Assembly: GCA_050699835.1 (NCBI GenBank)
Contig: JBOHFW010000137.1
Span: 1 to 19,954, forward strand
Length of the DNA: 19,954 nt
Origin: GCA-003244245 sp050699835
GTDB taxonomy: Bacteria; Actinomycetota; Actinomycetes; Mycobacteriales; Pseudonocardiaceae
Direction of reading: 5' to 3'
Shown one piece after another: positions 1 to 6,939 of this stretch. A program made the position numbers and the translations under genes. Under the pieces are notes generated by a model. That model made no database searches, was not told where the DNA came from, and was given only the letters and a program-made list of their open reading frames with translations. The number at the start of each line of letters is the position of its first letter. The stretch's first letter is position 1.

Positions 1-177
1 GATACGACTCGATGAGCTCCTCCGGCCCGACCCCGCGTCGGCAGGTTGTCCCGGCTCGGTGCTACCGGGACACTGGCGATTTCTCAACTTGATCATCCGC
101 CCCGTGGCGAGCCCGACCACAATCGCCAGCACAACCCAGGCGAGGATCCCAAGCCAGATCACCGCGGCCGTGCCCAT
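1..177 (-). CDS. Small single-pass membrane protein, partial (3' end off the window)
   Basis: The minus strand reads from an ATG at 177 to the left edge without a stop, giving 59 codons. A near-perfect Shine-Dalgarno AGGAGG lies 6 nt upstream, which is why I trust this start. The protein begins MGTAAVIWLGILAWVVLAIV, a clear membrane segment at about residues 5-24, followed by a basic stretch (RMIKLRNRQ) and a polar Gly/Ser/Pro-rich tail. Small one-helix proteins of this layout are common in actinobacteria and mostly have no assigned function. It is divergent from the initiating transferase at 434, with about 256 bp between them, so the two may share a control region but not a transcript. Its function and true length cannot be judged here. 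Confidence 0.6.
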   Translation of the reverse strand, partial: MGTAAVIWLGILAWVVLAIVVGLATGRMIKLRNRQCPGSTEPGQPADAGSGRRSSSSRI

Positions 178-433
178 CGGAGCCTCCTGGAGGAGTAGCC
201 AGAAACGAAACAGTAACGCCATCGAACGAACCGCGCAGGATGAGCACGCCTAGGGCGCCCCGCCCGTCTCGTTCCGCAGCACGTTCCAACCGTTCCCCCT
301 GCGTGCTATGTAACGTTTCAGTACGTGAACGCGATCCCCCCAGGGAACCACTCGAACGGGTGTAACCGAATCGGCTGAAGTGGTCGCTGACGGTCACTCG
401 CTTTGACAACTGAGCGAATGCGAGCGATTGATC
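178..433. promoter_or_regulatory. Divergent intergenic region upstream of the initiating transferase
   Basis: About 256 bp lie between two divergent starts, with no convincing gene. A TTGACA hexamer at 403-408 matches a -35 box, but the sequence 17 nt downstream (GATTGA, 426-431) is a poor -10. ACCACT at 347-352 can pair with AGTGGT at 379-384, enclosing smaller GC-rich pairings, so the transcript leader may fold. Promoters for both genes are expected here but none can be named with certainty. Confidence 0.35.
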
Positions 434-1972
434 ATGGGCTTTGGGCATGATGGCCGGAGCGCGAATGTCGATCTCATTGGATTAGCCAGAAACGGTCAAT
501 CGTCCGTAGCGGCAGAGCCGTTTGACGACTCGTCACCGCTTCATGACGCCAACCGGCTCCTCCGCACCGCGATCTCGCGGCCCCGCTGGCAGATCCAGTA
601 CGCCCGATGGGTGGCCATCCTGGATCTGGCGTCGATGGCCGGGTCACTCGGGCTGCACAAATGGTGGGGAGAACCGTCCGGCCAACCCCACCTTCGGATC
701 TGGTTGGGCCTCGCTCTGATCATGCTGACGGCCGCGGCTCTCGGCGTCGCCCGGGCCTGGGACCCCACTGTGCTAGGCCAAGGTTCCCAAGAGCTCAGCC
801 GCCTGCTCCGAGCGTTCGTCACGCTTGCCGCAGTGGTCGGACTGATCGGTTTTGCGCTGAAGTTGCCCCCCGCGCGGCCATACATCTTCGGTGTCATCCC
901 CGTGGCGTTCGTCCTTGCCGCAGGCACTCGCCTCGCCCTGCGCAAGGCCTTGCACCGGCGTCGCCGCAAAGGTGCCTGCATGCACGAAGTTCTCGCCGTC
1001 GGTCCGCAGGACGCGGTGGCGACGCTCATCGAGCGCACCCGGCGGGCTCCGCACAATGGCTGGGTGGTGACCGGCGCGTGCACACCGTCGGGCACCGGCA
1101 CCGACGGCCGTGACAACATTCTCGACGTACCTATCGTAGGCGCCTTGGACTCGGTAGCCGAGATAGCGCGCAGCGGCCGGTACCGCGTGGTCTCCGTCGC
1201 CCACGCGCCCGGGTGGACCACCCAGCGGTTGCAGCATCTGGCCTGGGATCTCGAGGGCACGGGTGTCGAGCTGATGGTTGATCCCGGCCTTATGGAGATC
1301 ACCGAGCTCAGATTGCACGTTGCCGCGGTGGACGGTCAGCCGCTGCTGCGTCTTACCGAACCTGCATTCACCGGACTGCCGCGGATAATCAAGGCAGCGT
1401 GTGACCGGGTTGGCGCCGGGCTATTATTGCTGGTGATCGCTCCCGTGATGATCGCGGCGGCGATCGCGGTCCGCAGTGACGGCGGACCTGTCTTTTACCG
1501 CCAGCTCCGGGTCGGCAAGGCCGGCCAGCTCTTCTCAATGATCAAATTCCGTTCCATGGTGGTGAACGCGGATCAGCGCCGGCGCGACCTCACGGAGCAC
1601 AACCAAGGTGCAGGCCCCCTATTCAAGCTGCGCCAAGACCCGAGGGTGACCCGGGTAGGCAGATTCCTGCGCAAGCATTCCCTCGACGAGTTACCCCAGC
1701 TCTTCAATGTCCTGTCTGGGTCGATGTCGTTGGTAGGACCCCGCCCACCGCTGCCCAAAGAGGTCGCCACCTATTGCCGGGGCGCTCAGCGCAAACTCCT
1801 CGTCAAGCCGGGGCTGACAGGACTGTGGCAGATCAGCGGTCGCAGTGACCTGTCCTGGGAGGAATCGATCCGGTTGGATCTACGCTATGTGGAGAACTGG
1901 TCTCTCGCGCTGGACATCTTGATCATCTGGAAGACCATCGGCGCGATCTGGCGGGGCACTGGTGCCTACTGA
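434..1972 (+). CDS. Exopolysaccharide polyprenyl glycosylphosphotransferase, long polytopic form
   Basis: This is an initiating enzyme of the WcaJ/WbaP/CpsE kind. The family transfers a sugar-1-phosphate from a nucleotide sugar to undecaprenyl phosphate at the inner face of the membrane. Residues are numbered from a TTG at 428; ATG 434 is chosen because it is the stronger codon, although neither has a good ribosome site. The first 180 or so residues hold about four hydrophobic segments, followed by a basic loop (RKALHRRRRKG) and a CoA-binding-like domain at about 185-310. A fifth hydrophobic segment (GLLLLVIAPVMIAAAIAV) precedes the sugar-transferase domain, which carries FYRQLRVGKAG, KFRSM, the catalytic LDELPQL at 419-425 (Asp420-Glu421), SLVGPRPPLP and KPGLTGLWQISGRS. 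Length (about 512 aa) is normal. A second, short member of the same family sits at 4836-5492. Confidence 0.93.
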   Translation: MGFGHDGRSANVDLIGLARNGQSSVAAEPFDDSSPLHDANRLLRTAISRPRWQIQYARWVAILDLASMAGSLGLHKWWGEPSGQPHLRIWLGLALIMLTAAALGVARAWDPTVLGQGSQELSRLLRAFVTLAAVVGLIGFALKLPPARPYIFGVIPVAFVLAAGTRLALRKALHRRRRKGACMHEVLAVGPQDAVATLIERTRRAPHNGWVVTGACTPSGTGTDGRDNILDVPIVGALDSVAEIARSGRYRVVSVAHAPGWTTQRLQHLAWDLEGTGVELMVDPGLMEITELRLHVAAVDGQPLLRLTEPAFTGLPRIIKAACDRVGAGLLLLVIAPVMIAAAIAVRSDGGPVFYRQLRVGKAGQLFSMIKFRSMVVNADQRRRDLTEHNQGAGPLFKLRQDPRVTRVGRFLRKHSLDELPQLFNVLSGSMSLVGPRPPLPKEVATYCRGAQRKLLVKPGLTGLWQISGRSDLSWEESIRLDLRYVENWSLALDILIIWKTIGAIWRGTGAY

Positions 1973-1990
1973 TGACCTGGGGATTCCTCT

Positions 1991-2004
1991 AACGATCCTT
2001 CGTT
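1991..2004. terminator. Weak hairpin between convergent genes
   Basis: AACGA at 1991-1995 and TCGTT at 2000-2004 form a 5-bp stem with a TCCT loop. CCT/AGG could extend it outside a small internal loop. It lies in the 33-bp gap between the convergent stops of the initiating transferase and the glycosyltransferase, where a two-way terminator is expected. There is no T-run, so the call rests on position and symmetry alone. Confidence 0.3.
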
Positions 2005-2005
2005 G

Positions 2006-2992
2006 CTAGGGACGCAAGGCCAGCGGTGGGGGCGACACGGTGCGTCGCACGGAGATTCCGAGGACCTCGACCATGTCCTGCGGGGTGATGGATTGGGCGT
2101 CGCGGTGCATGGCCAGGCCTCGCCGGGCGAGCTCAGTGGCCAGTTGGTGCTGGTGGTCATCGACCTGCTCACCGCGGGCCGGGTCCCGGGTGGCCAGAAT
2201 TGGGTAGCGCCCCGCGTTGAGGGCGGCCAGCGCCGATCCAGTACCGGCATGGCTGATCACGATGTCCGCCTTACTGAGCGCGGCACTCAGCTCGGCCGCG
2301 GGCAGGGCTGGCGTCGCCCGAATAGGCAGGTCATCCACCGGAGTATCACCGGTCTGCCACAGCACCTCCACCGGCAGCCCGGTCTGCTGCGCCAATGCAC
2401 CTTCGGATGCCAGTAGCGGCACCAGGTGCTCGAACAAGCGGCGGAACGGGTACTGGGTCGCCGCGCCTACCGTGACAACCACGTGAACCACCCCATCGGG
2501 CACCCGCGTCACAGCGGTGGTTTCATAGCCGTCGAAGACGCTGCCCGCGTAGGCCCATCGCTGGTCCGCCCAGCTCTGGTGCTGGGTGTAGGTACGCACT
2601 CCGGGTACCCACCGCAGGACCCGCCCGGTCAGCGACGGTCCACTCACCCGTGTCGCGCTCTCGATGTAGTGGCACTCCACGCCGCAAGCGGCCAGATAGG
2701 GCAGGTATCCCAGCGCGATCCCCGATCCCGTTGATACCGCCCTGGTGACCTTTCGCCGCTTGCGCAGCCGACGCGCGTAGGGGATGCACCGCAGCACATC
2801 GGGCACGTTGCGCACTCCGACGTAGGGTACGAACTCGACGTCGCGGTCCGCCAGCATCGACTGGCTCTGCTCATTCGCGTGGGTCACCCAGACCGCGTCG
2901 TCGTCGGAGGCGCCGTTGGGTGGGATCCGGCTCGCCAGACTGTCAAGCTGGGTGAGATGCCCACCTGTCGTGGCGACAAACAGCGTGGTCAT
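2006..2992 (-). CDS. Fused Alg14/Alg13-like (PssD-PssE type) glycosyltransferase
   Basis: This 328-aa protein has both halves of a split GT-B glycosyltransferase in one chain. The N-terminal half resembles Alg14/PssD/CpsF: VATTGGHLTQL at 7-17, STGSGIA at 87-93 and YIESATR at 109-115. The C-terminal half resembles Alg13/PssE and the GT28 C-terminal domain: VVVTVGAATQYPFRRL from 171, then ISHAGTGSALAALNAGRYPI from 246 and RGEQVDDHQ at 273-281, the usual donor-binding region. Alg13/14-like enzymes add a second sugar to a lipid-linked first sugar on the cytoplasmic face, so this is a good candidate for the step after initiation. The ATG at 2992 is preceded by AGGGG about 10 nt upstream. It stands alone on its strand, convergent with the transferase on its left and divergent from the FemAB-like gene. 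Donor and acceptor sugars are unknown. Confidence 0.85.
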   Translation of the reverse strand: MTTLFVATTGGHLTQLDSLASRIPPNGASDDDAVWVTHANEQSQSMLADRDVEFVPYVGVRNVPDVLRCIPYARRLRKRRKVTRAVSTGSGIALGYLPYLAACGVECHYIESATRVSGPSLTGRVLRWVPGVRTYTQHQSWADQRWAYAGSVFDGYETTAVTRVPDGVVHVVVTVGAATQYPFRRLFEHLVPLLASEGALAQQTGLPVEVLWQTGDTPVDDLPIRATPALPAAELSAALSKADIVISHAGTGSALAALNAGRYPILATRDPARGEQVDDHQHQLATELARRGLAMHRDAQSITPQDMVEVLGISVRRTVSPPPLALRP

Positions 2993-3220
2993 GATCCATT
3001 ACCCCTGTTCCCAGTCTCGAGCACTGTTCACCCGAACACCGATCACCTCGAACACCGACTGCGACGGTTCGAATCCACTCAGTCACATTCATCTTACCCC
3101 AGTGGCGCTGGCTTACCGGATTGCCGATCCGAGCACGACAAACCGGTGCGGCGGGCGCTGGAGCGCGACACGGCGGACGTCGGCATCCGACACGCCGAGG
3201 GAAGAGGTAGCGTCAGCCCG
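2993..3220. promoter_or_regulatory. Divergent promoter region with a palindrome and direct repeats
   Basis: This 228-bp gap separates the divergent glycosyltransferase and FemAB-like genes. TGTTC-ACCC-GAACA at 3025-3038 is a perfect 5-bp inverted repeat. The 10-mer CGAACACCGA occurs at 3033-3042 and again at 3049-3058, 16 bp apart, so the palindrome and the repeats overlap. This layout could be an operator, but no known regulator is recognised. No gene is supported in the gap. Confidence 0.35.
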
Positions 3221-4273
3221 ATGAACGCACCGCGAGCGGAGACCGTGCCCACTGACCCACGCAGCGATCCGCGCTGGCGCGAGCTCGCGATGGGGCCACA
3301 GGGCAGCGTGTTCACCTCGCCGCCGTGGATCGACGCGGTGTGCGCCACCTACGGCTTCACCCCGGCAGCCACCATCCGGCTCGACTGGGACGGCACTCCA
3401 CGCGCCGGACTGGCCTGGGTACCGATCAGCGACATTCGGGGCGACCGGTTATCCAGCCTGCCATTCTCTGATCGGGCGGAGCCGCTGACCGACGACGACA
3501 TTGACTGGAAAACGCTCGTCGACGGGGTTATCACCGGTGCCGCTCCGCTGACGCTGCGGTGTTTGGACACCGCTGTACCCATCAGCGACGCCCGCTTCAA
3601 TCAGGTCGCTGCGGCGGCCTGGCACGGCACCCCGCTGGATGGCGGCGTCGAGGAGATCCGGCGGCGATTGTCTCAGCACGCTCGCCGCAACATCGGAACC
3701 GCCGAACGCGCAGGGGTCCGGATCGAGGCGCGGACCGATCAGGACGCCGTGCGCCGATTCCACGGGCTGCACGTTTCGCTGCGCAAACGTAAGTACCGGC
3801 TGCTCGCCCAGCCCGTCGAGTTGTTCGAGCACATCTGGGATGCCTTCGCCCCCGATGACGCGATCGTGACGATGCTCGCCCACGCCGATGAGATGCTGAT
3901 CGCCGGCGCAGTCTTCCTTGCCTGGGGTGACACGCTGTACTACAAGTTCGGGGCGTCCCTGCACGAGCAGCTAGCGCTGCGCCCTAACGACGCGATCTTC
4001 TGGGCCGGGATCCGCTGGGGTGTGCAGCGGGGAGCACGGCTGCTCGACTGGGGGCTGTCCGACCTCGATCAACCAGGTCTGATCGCATACAAGCGCAAGT
4101 GGGCTACTGAGGAACGACGGATTGTGACCCTGCGGGCCGGTGGAGAACAGGCGCGCGACAATCCCGAAACCGGCCCGATGCTCGGTGAGCTCACCACGCT
4201 GCTCACCGACGATTCGGTGCCCGATGAGGTGACGAGGAAAGCAGGGGCGCTGCTGTACCGCTACTTCTGCTGA
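3221..4273 (+). CDS. FemAB/GNAT-fold transferase (Acetyltransf_6 type)
   Basis: The start chosen is the ATG at 3221, with a GAGGTAG ribosome site 10 nt upstream. An in-frame opening further upstream runs through the intergenic region and is not supported. The 350-aa product starts with FTSPPWIDAV at 31-40, the usual opening of FemAB-like proteins. Its C-terminal half has the Acetyltransf_6 pattern: HARRNIGTAERAGV, HGLHVSLRKRKYRLL, YYKFGASLHEQ, LRPNDAIFWAGIRWGVQRGA, DWGLSD and GLIAYKRKWATEER. FemAB proteins proper transfer amino acids from aminoacyl-tRNA; relatives in exopolysaccharide loci are unassigned and may acylate sugars. It is one of the few plus-strand genes in the left half, and its end overlaps by 13 bp, tail to tail, the last gene of the minus-strand operon. 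Family placement is firm; substrate is unknown. Confidence 0.75.
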   Translation: MNAPRAETVPTDPRSDPRWRELAMGPQGSVFTSPPWIDAVCATYGFTPAATIRLDWDGTPRAGLAWVPISDIRGDRLSSLPFSDRAEPLTDDDIDWKTLVDGVITGAAPLTLRCLDTAVPISDARFNQVAAAAWHGTPLDGGVEEIRRRLSQHARRNIGTAERAGVRIEARTDQDAVRRFHGLHVSLRKRKYRLLAQPVELFEHIWDAFAPDDAIVTMLAHADEMLIAGAVFLAWGDTLYYKFGASLHEQLALRPNDAIFWAGIRWGVQRGARLLDWGLSDLDQPGLIAYKRKWATEERRIVTLRAGGEQARDNPETGPMLGELTTLLTDDSVPDEVTRKAGALLYRYFC

Positions 4274-4797
4274 ACCCGGTTTTGAGTTGTTTTCGCCGAC
4301 CGCCCGTGCGGCGTCTTGCCCCATGGCTTGACCACCGAGAGCCCCGTCGCCGCAAGCAACAGCGCCAGCGCGATCGATCTGCCGATCAGTGTCTCCATCT
4401 GGGCCTGCTCAGCATCCGCCGCGATGATCTGGTGTAGCCGAGGCAGCATCAACATCAGTCCGGCGGCGGTCAACACGGTAGCGATCGCACACTTGATGAG
4501 CACCCACCAGTACCGCACCAGACCCCATGGGGTGGACAGCGCCAGCACCAGACCACTGACCAGCGAGGTGAAGACCACGGGTACCAGCACCCAGCTGACC
4601 ATCACGGCCGTCGCGGCGGCGATCCCGGCCCGCGCACGAGGATCACCGGTACCCAGGCTGGTCACCTCCAGCGCCACCAACGCTGCGTCCAGCCCGAGCC
4701 ATCCCACCGACACCGAAATGTGCACCGTGAGCAGGGCAGCCCGGCCTCGGCGTGATAATCGAGGAAAAGCAAAACGGGTTGCAACGCCTGCTACCAA
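4261..4797 (-). CDS. Four-helix integral membrane protein, DUF2269-like
   Basis: This roughly 178-aa protein has about four hydrophobic stretches: LLTVHISVSVGWLGLDAALV, GIAAATAVMVSWVLVPVVF, a region around VRYWWVLIKCAIATVLTAAG, and SIALALLLAATGLSVV. The tail is basic. The VHISVSVGWLG opening resembles small DUF2269-type membrane proteins of actinobacteria, which have no known activity. No ATG is available: TTG 4797 has GGGGGA 4 nt upstream and is preferred; TTG 4809 has no ribosome site. It lies just after the short sugar transferase and may be the last gene of the operon. Its 3' end overlaps the convergent FemAB-like gene by 13 bp. A role in polysaccharide export is possible from position only. 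Confidence 0.55.
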   Translation of the reverse strand: MVAGVATRFAFPRLSRRGRAALLTVHISVSVGWLGLDAALVALEVTSLGTGDPRARAGIAAATAVMVSWVLVPVVFTSLVSGLVLALSTPWGLVRYWWVLIKCAIATVLTAAGLMLMLPRLHQIIAADAEQAQMETLIGRSIALALLLAATGLSVVKPWGKTPHGRSAKTTQNRVQQK

Positions 4798-4835
4798 GAT
4801 TTCCCCCAAACCAACTGCCAGAAAACCATCCTCAT

Positions 4836-5492
4836 TTAACGGGAGCCCTGTCCACGAAACAGCACTGGAATAGTACGCAGCAGGATCCTGAGATCACTCC
4901 AGAAACTCCAGCTCCGCACATAGGCGAGATCGAGCTCAAGCATCTCCAGCGTGCCCATCGTGCTGCGCCCACTGACCTGCCAGAGCCCGGTGAGCCCGGG
5001 CGGGACAGCAAAGCGCTCGGCGAAGCGGGCCGGGAACATCTCCGCTTCCCAGTCCAGACAGGGCCGGGGTCCTACCAGCGACATCTGACCCCACAGTACG
5101 TTGATCAGCTGAGGAAGCTCGTCAACGCTCGTGCGCCGCAGGAAGGAGCCGATCCGGGTCACCCGCGGATCACGGTCGATTTTCCAGCTGCCGTTGACCG
5201 AGGTGTCCTCACCCCGCAGCTCCCGAGCAATGAGCTCACGGTGCTGCGCATCGGAGCCGCCCACCCGCATCGTACGGAACTTGTAAATCGTGAACGGCCG
5301 GCCGCCCCGGCCTATCCGCTGTTGGCGATAAAAGGCCGGACCCGGACTCCCCAGCTTGACGGCCGTCGCGATCAACAACATCGGGATCGCGAGCACCAGC
5401 AACGCGACCACCACCACCGCGAGATCGACGCCACGCCGCGCGATCGGTTCCCATCGAGCCGGCAAACGTGCCTGTTCAACGCCGCTGGACAC
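4836..5492 (-). CDS. Short monotopic initiating sugar-phosphate transferase
   Basis: This 218-aa bacterial sugar transferase (the family of Campylobacter PglC) transfers a sugar-1-phosphate to a polyprenyl phosphate carrier. A hydrophobic segment at about 22-44 (LAVVVVALLVLAIPMLLIAT) is the expected reentrant membrane anchor. Then come FYRQQRIGRGG, YKFRTMRVGG, the catalytic VDELPQL at 123-129 (Asp124-Glu125), MSLVGPRPCLDWE and PPGLTGLWQVSGRST. The 89 residues after the DELPQL motif match in length those of the long transferase at 434-1972. The GTG start at 5492 has GGGGAGG just upstream and overlaps the end of the polymerase gene by 17 bp, so the two are probably translationally coupled. It lacks the CoA-binding-like domain and extra helices of the long form. 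Which sugar it loads cannot be read from the sequence. Confidence 0.92.
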   Translation of the reverse strand: MSSGVEQARLPARWEPIARRGVDLAVVVVALLVLAIPMLLIATAVKLGSPGPAFYRQQRIGRGGRPFTIYKFRTMRVGGSDAQHRELIARELRGEDTSVNGSWKIDRDPRVTRIGSFLRRTSVDELPQLINVLWGQMSLVGPRPCLDWEAEMFPARFAERFAVPPGLTGLWQVSGRSTMGTLEMLELDLAYVRSWSFWSDLRILLRTIPVLFRGQGSR

Positions 5493-6939
5493 AGAGCCTC
5501 CCCGCAGTGATTCCGACCAGCATGAACAGCAGGTCCCCAGTGCCTCGCAACGTTAGATGTGGATCGAGGACGGTCAGGATGAGCATGAACCACCAGGACA
5601 CCCACAGCGCTGAGGCTGCTGCTCCGAGGGCGCCCGGTCGCTCCATGAGCGCGCGTGCCCGTCGCAGCACCACAACCGAAAGCCAGACGAAGGCGGCCAG
5701 CAGCGGGATGCCGCCGACCCAGAGCAGCTCCAGGTAGCCGCTTTCCAGGTAGATGACCTCGCGCCATCTCTCGGGTGCCTGCAGTACCGAGTCGGGCGAG
5801 ACCCCCAGCAAGACGTTGATGAAATCAAATCTCGGTATGTAGTAGTCGGACAGGTTGTTCCAGCGGCCGATCCAGCTGCGAGGCACGCCGAACTCGCTGA
5901 AGCCCTGCAACCGGCCGATCAGCGCCGGCGCACCGATCGCGAGCGCAACCGGAACCAGCCACAAGAACCGCAGGGAGCTGCGGCGCACCGTGCTGAAGCG
6001 CCACAGGATGAATCCCGCCGCCACGACCGCCGAGATCCAGGTGGAGAACTGGCCGGTGGCGAGCACACCGGCACCGAGCACGAGTCCCAACCCCAGCCGC
6101 TCCCGGCGATCCAGTAGCCCCCGCATCCCACAGCAGACGATCAAGATCAGACAAATGATGATGTAGTCGCCGGTGGCGATCGGCGAGGCAAGCGTTGTCG
6201 TGCCCCGCGCAGCCAGCGCCGCCGCGTGGCTGTCCGGTGTCCAGAGGGCCTGCAACATGGCGACGACCGGGCCAACACTGAGGGTCTGCAAGATTGCGAT
6301 CACCGCAACCACCGCGCCCGGCCAGATGATCAGCCGGAAGCACCGCACCAACTGGGACTCGGTGGTGACGGTGAAACGCACCAGCAGGTAGATGGCAACG
6401 AGCTTGCACACCGGCAGCACTGCCGCCAGATCGGTAAGCACGGGCGTCTGGCCGCGCATCACCAAGGACAACAGCGGCCATGCCGTCGAGGCCAGCAGGA
6501 ACACACCGAGCGGGATATCGAGTTGATGGAGCTGCCACGGCGTCCGTTCGCCCCGGAACCATCGAAGGTAACCGCCGACCAGCGCGCCGAGGAGCAGCAC
6601 CACCAGCAGCGCCTCGTTGGGACGCACCAGTGGGATCAGCTGCCCGCGGTCGATGCCGGCGATGATGGGCAAAGTGCCGAGGTAGGCATACGTGGCGAAC
6701 ACCGGCCGGTAGGCCGCCGCAGCGAACAGCCCGGCCAGCACCAGCACCCCGATGGCGCTGAAAGCGATCAGCGGACCGGCGGCCACCGCGAGGATCCCGC
6801 CGGCCACGGCGCAGCCAGCTGCTCCCAAACCCAGCCTAAGACTGATCACCGGAGTCGGTGGATCACCCTCGGCGGGAGGCGAGCCGGATCCGCCAGCAGC
6901 CGGCGGAGGTCCATAGCCCGGTGGGAGGGTTTGGGTCAT
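5476..6939 (-). CDS. O-antigen ligase / Wzy-like polysaccharide polymerase
   Basis: This 487-aa polytopic membrane protein has about ten or more hydrophobic segments and a long soluble loop near the C-terminal third, the layout of the Wzy/O-antigen-ligase family. That loop includes LQGFSEFGVPRSWIGRW and VLQAPERWREVIYLESGYLE. In a Wzx/Wzy system it would join lipid-linked repeat units outside the membrane. The start is ATG 6939, which overlaps the flippase stop as ATGA and follows a purine-rich AGGTGGTGGG; a longer in-frame reading would run deep into the flippase gene. The N-terminus (MTQTLPPGYGPPP onward, about 35 residues) is a Pro/Gly-rich cytoplasmic tail. Polymerase is preferred over ligase because flippase and chain-length genes are adjacent and no lipopolysaccharide is expected in an actinobacterium. 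Confidence 0.82.
   Translation of the reverse strand: MTQTLPPGYGPPPAAGGSGSPPAEGDPPTPVISLRLGLGAAGCAVAGGILAVAAGPLIAFSAIGVLVLAGLFAAAAYRPVFATYAYLGTLPIIAGIDRGQLIPLVRPNEALLVVLLLGALVGGYLRWFRGERTPWQLHQLDIPLGVFLLASTAWPLLSLVMRGQTPVLTDLAAVLPVCKLVAIYLLVRFTVTTESQLVRCFRLIIWPGAVVAVIAILQTLSVGPVVAMLQALWTPDSHAAALAARGTTTLASPIATGDYIIICLILIVCCGMRGLLDRRERLGLGLVLGAGVLATGQFSTWISAVVAAGFILWRFSTVRRSSLRFLWLVPVALAIGAPALIGRLQGFSEFGVPRSWIGRWNNLSDYYIPRFDFINVLLGVSPDSVLQAPERWREVIYLESGYLELLWVGGIPLLAAFVWLSVVVLRRARALMERPGALGAAASALWVSWWFMLILTVLDPHLTLRGTGDLLFMLVGITAGRLCVQRR

Noticed and set aside
541..1318. Long minus-strand frames opposite the first transferase
   Set aside because: No motif or ribosome site was found, and the plus-strand product is a recognised family across the whole stretch.
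3025..3038. Possible LexA box
   Set aside because: The half-sites are in the order GTTC-N4-GAAC, the reverse of the GAAC-N4-GTTC order of actinobacterial SOS boxes.
3066..3076. GGTTCGAATCC, identical to a tRNA T-arm core
   Set aside because: The flanks give only two stem pairs, and no anticodon or acceptor stem can be folded around it.
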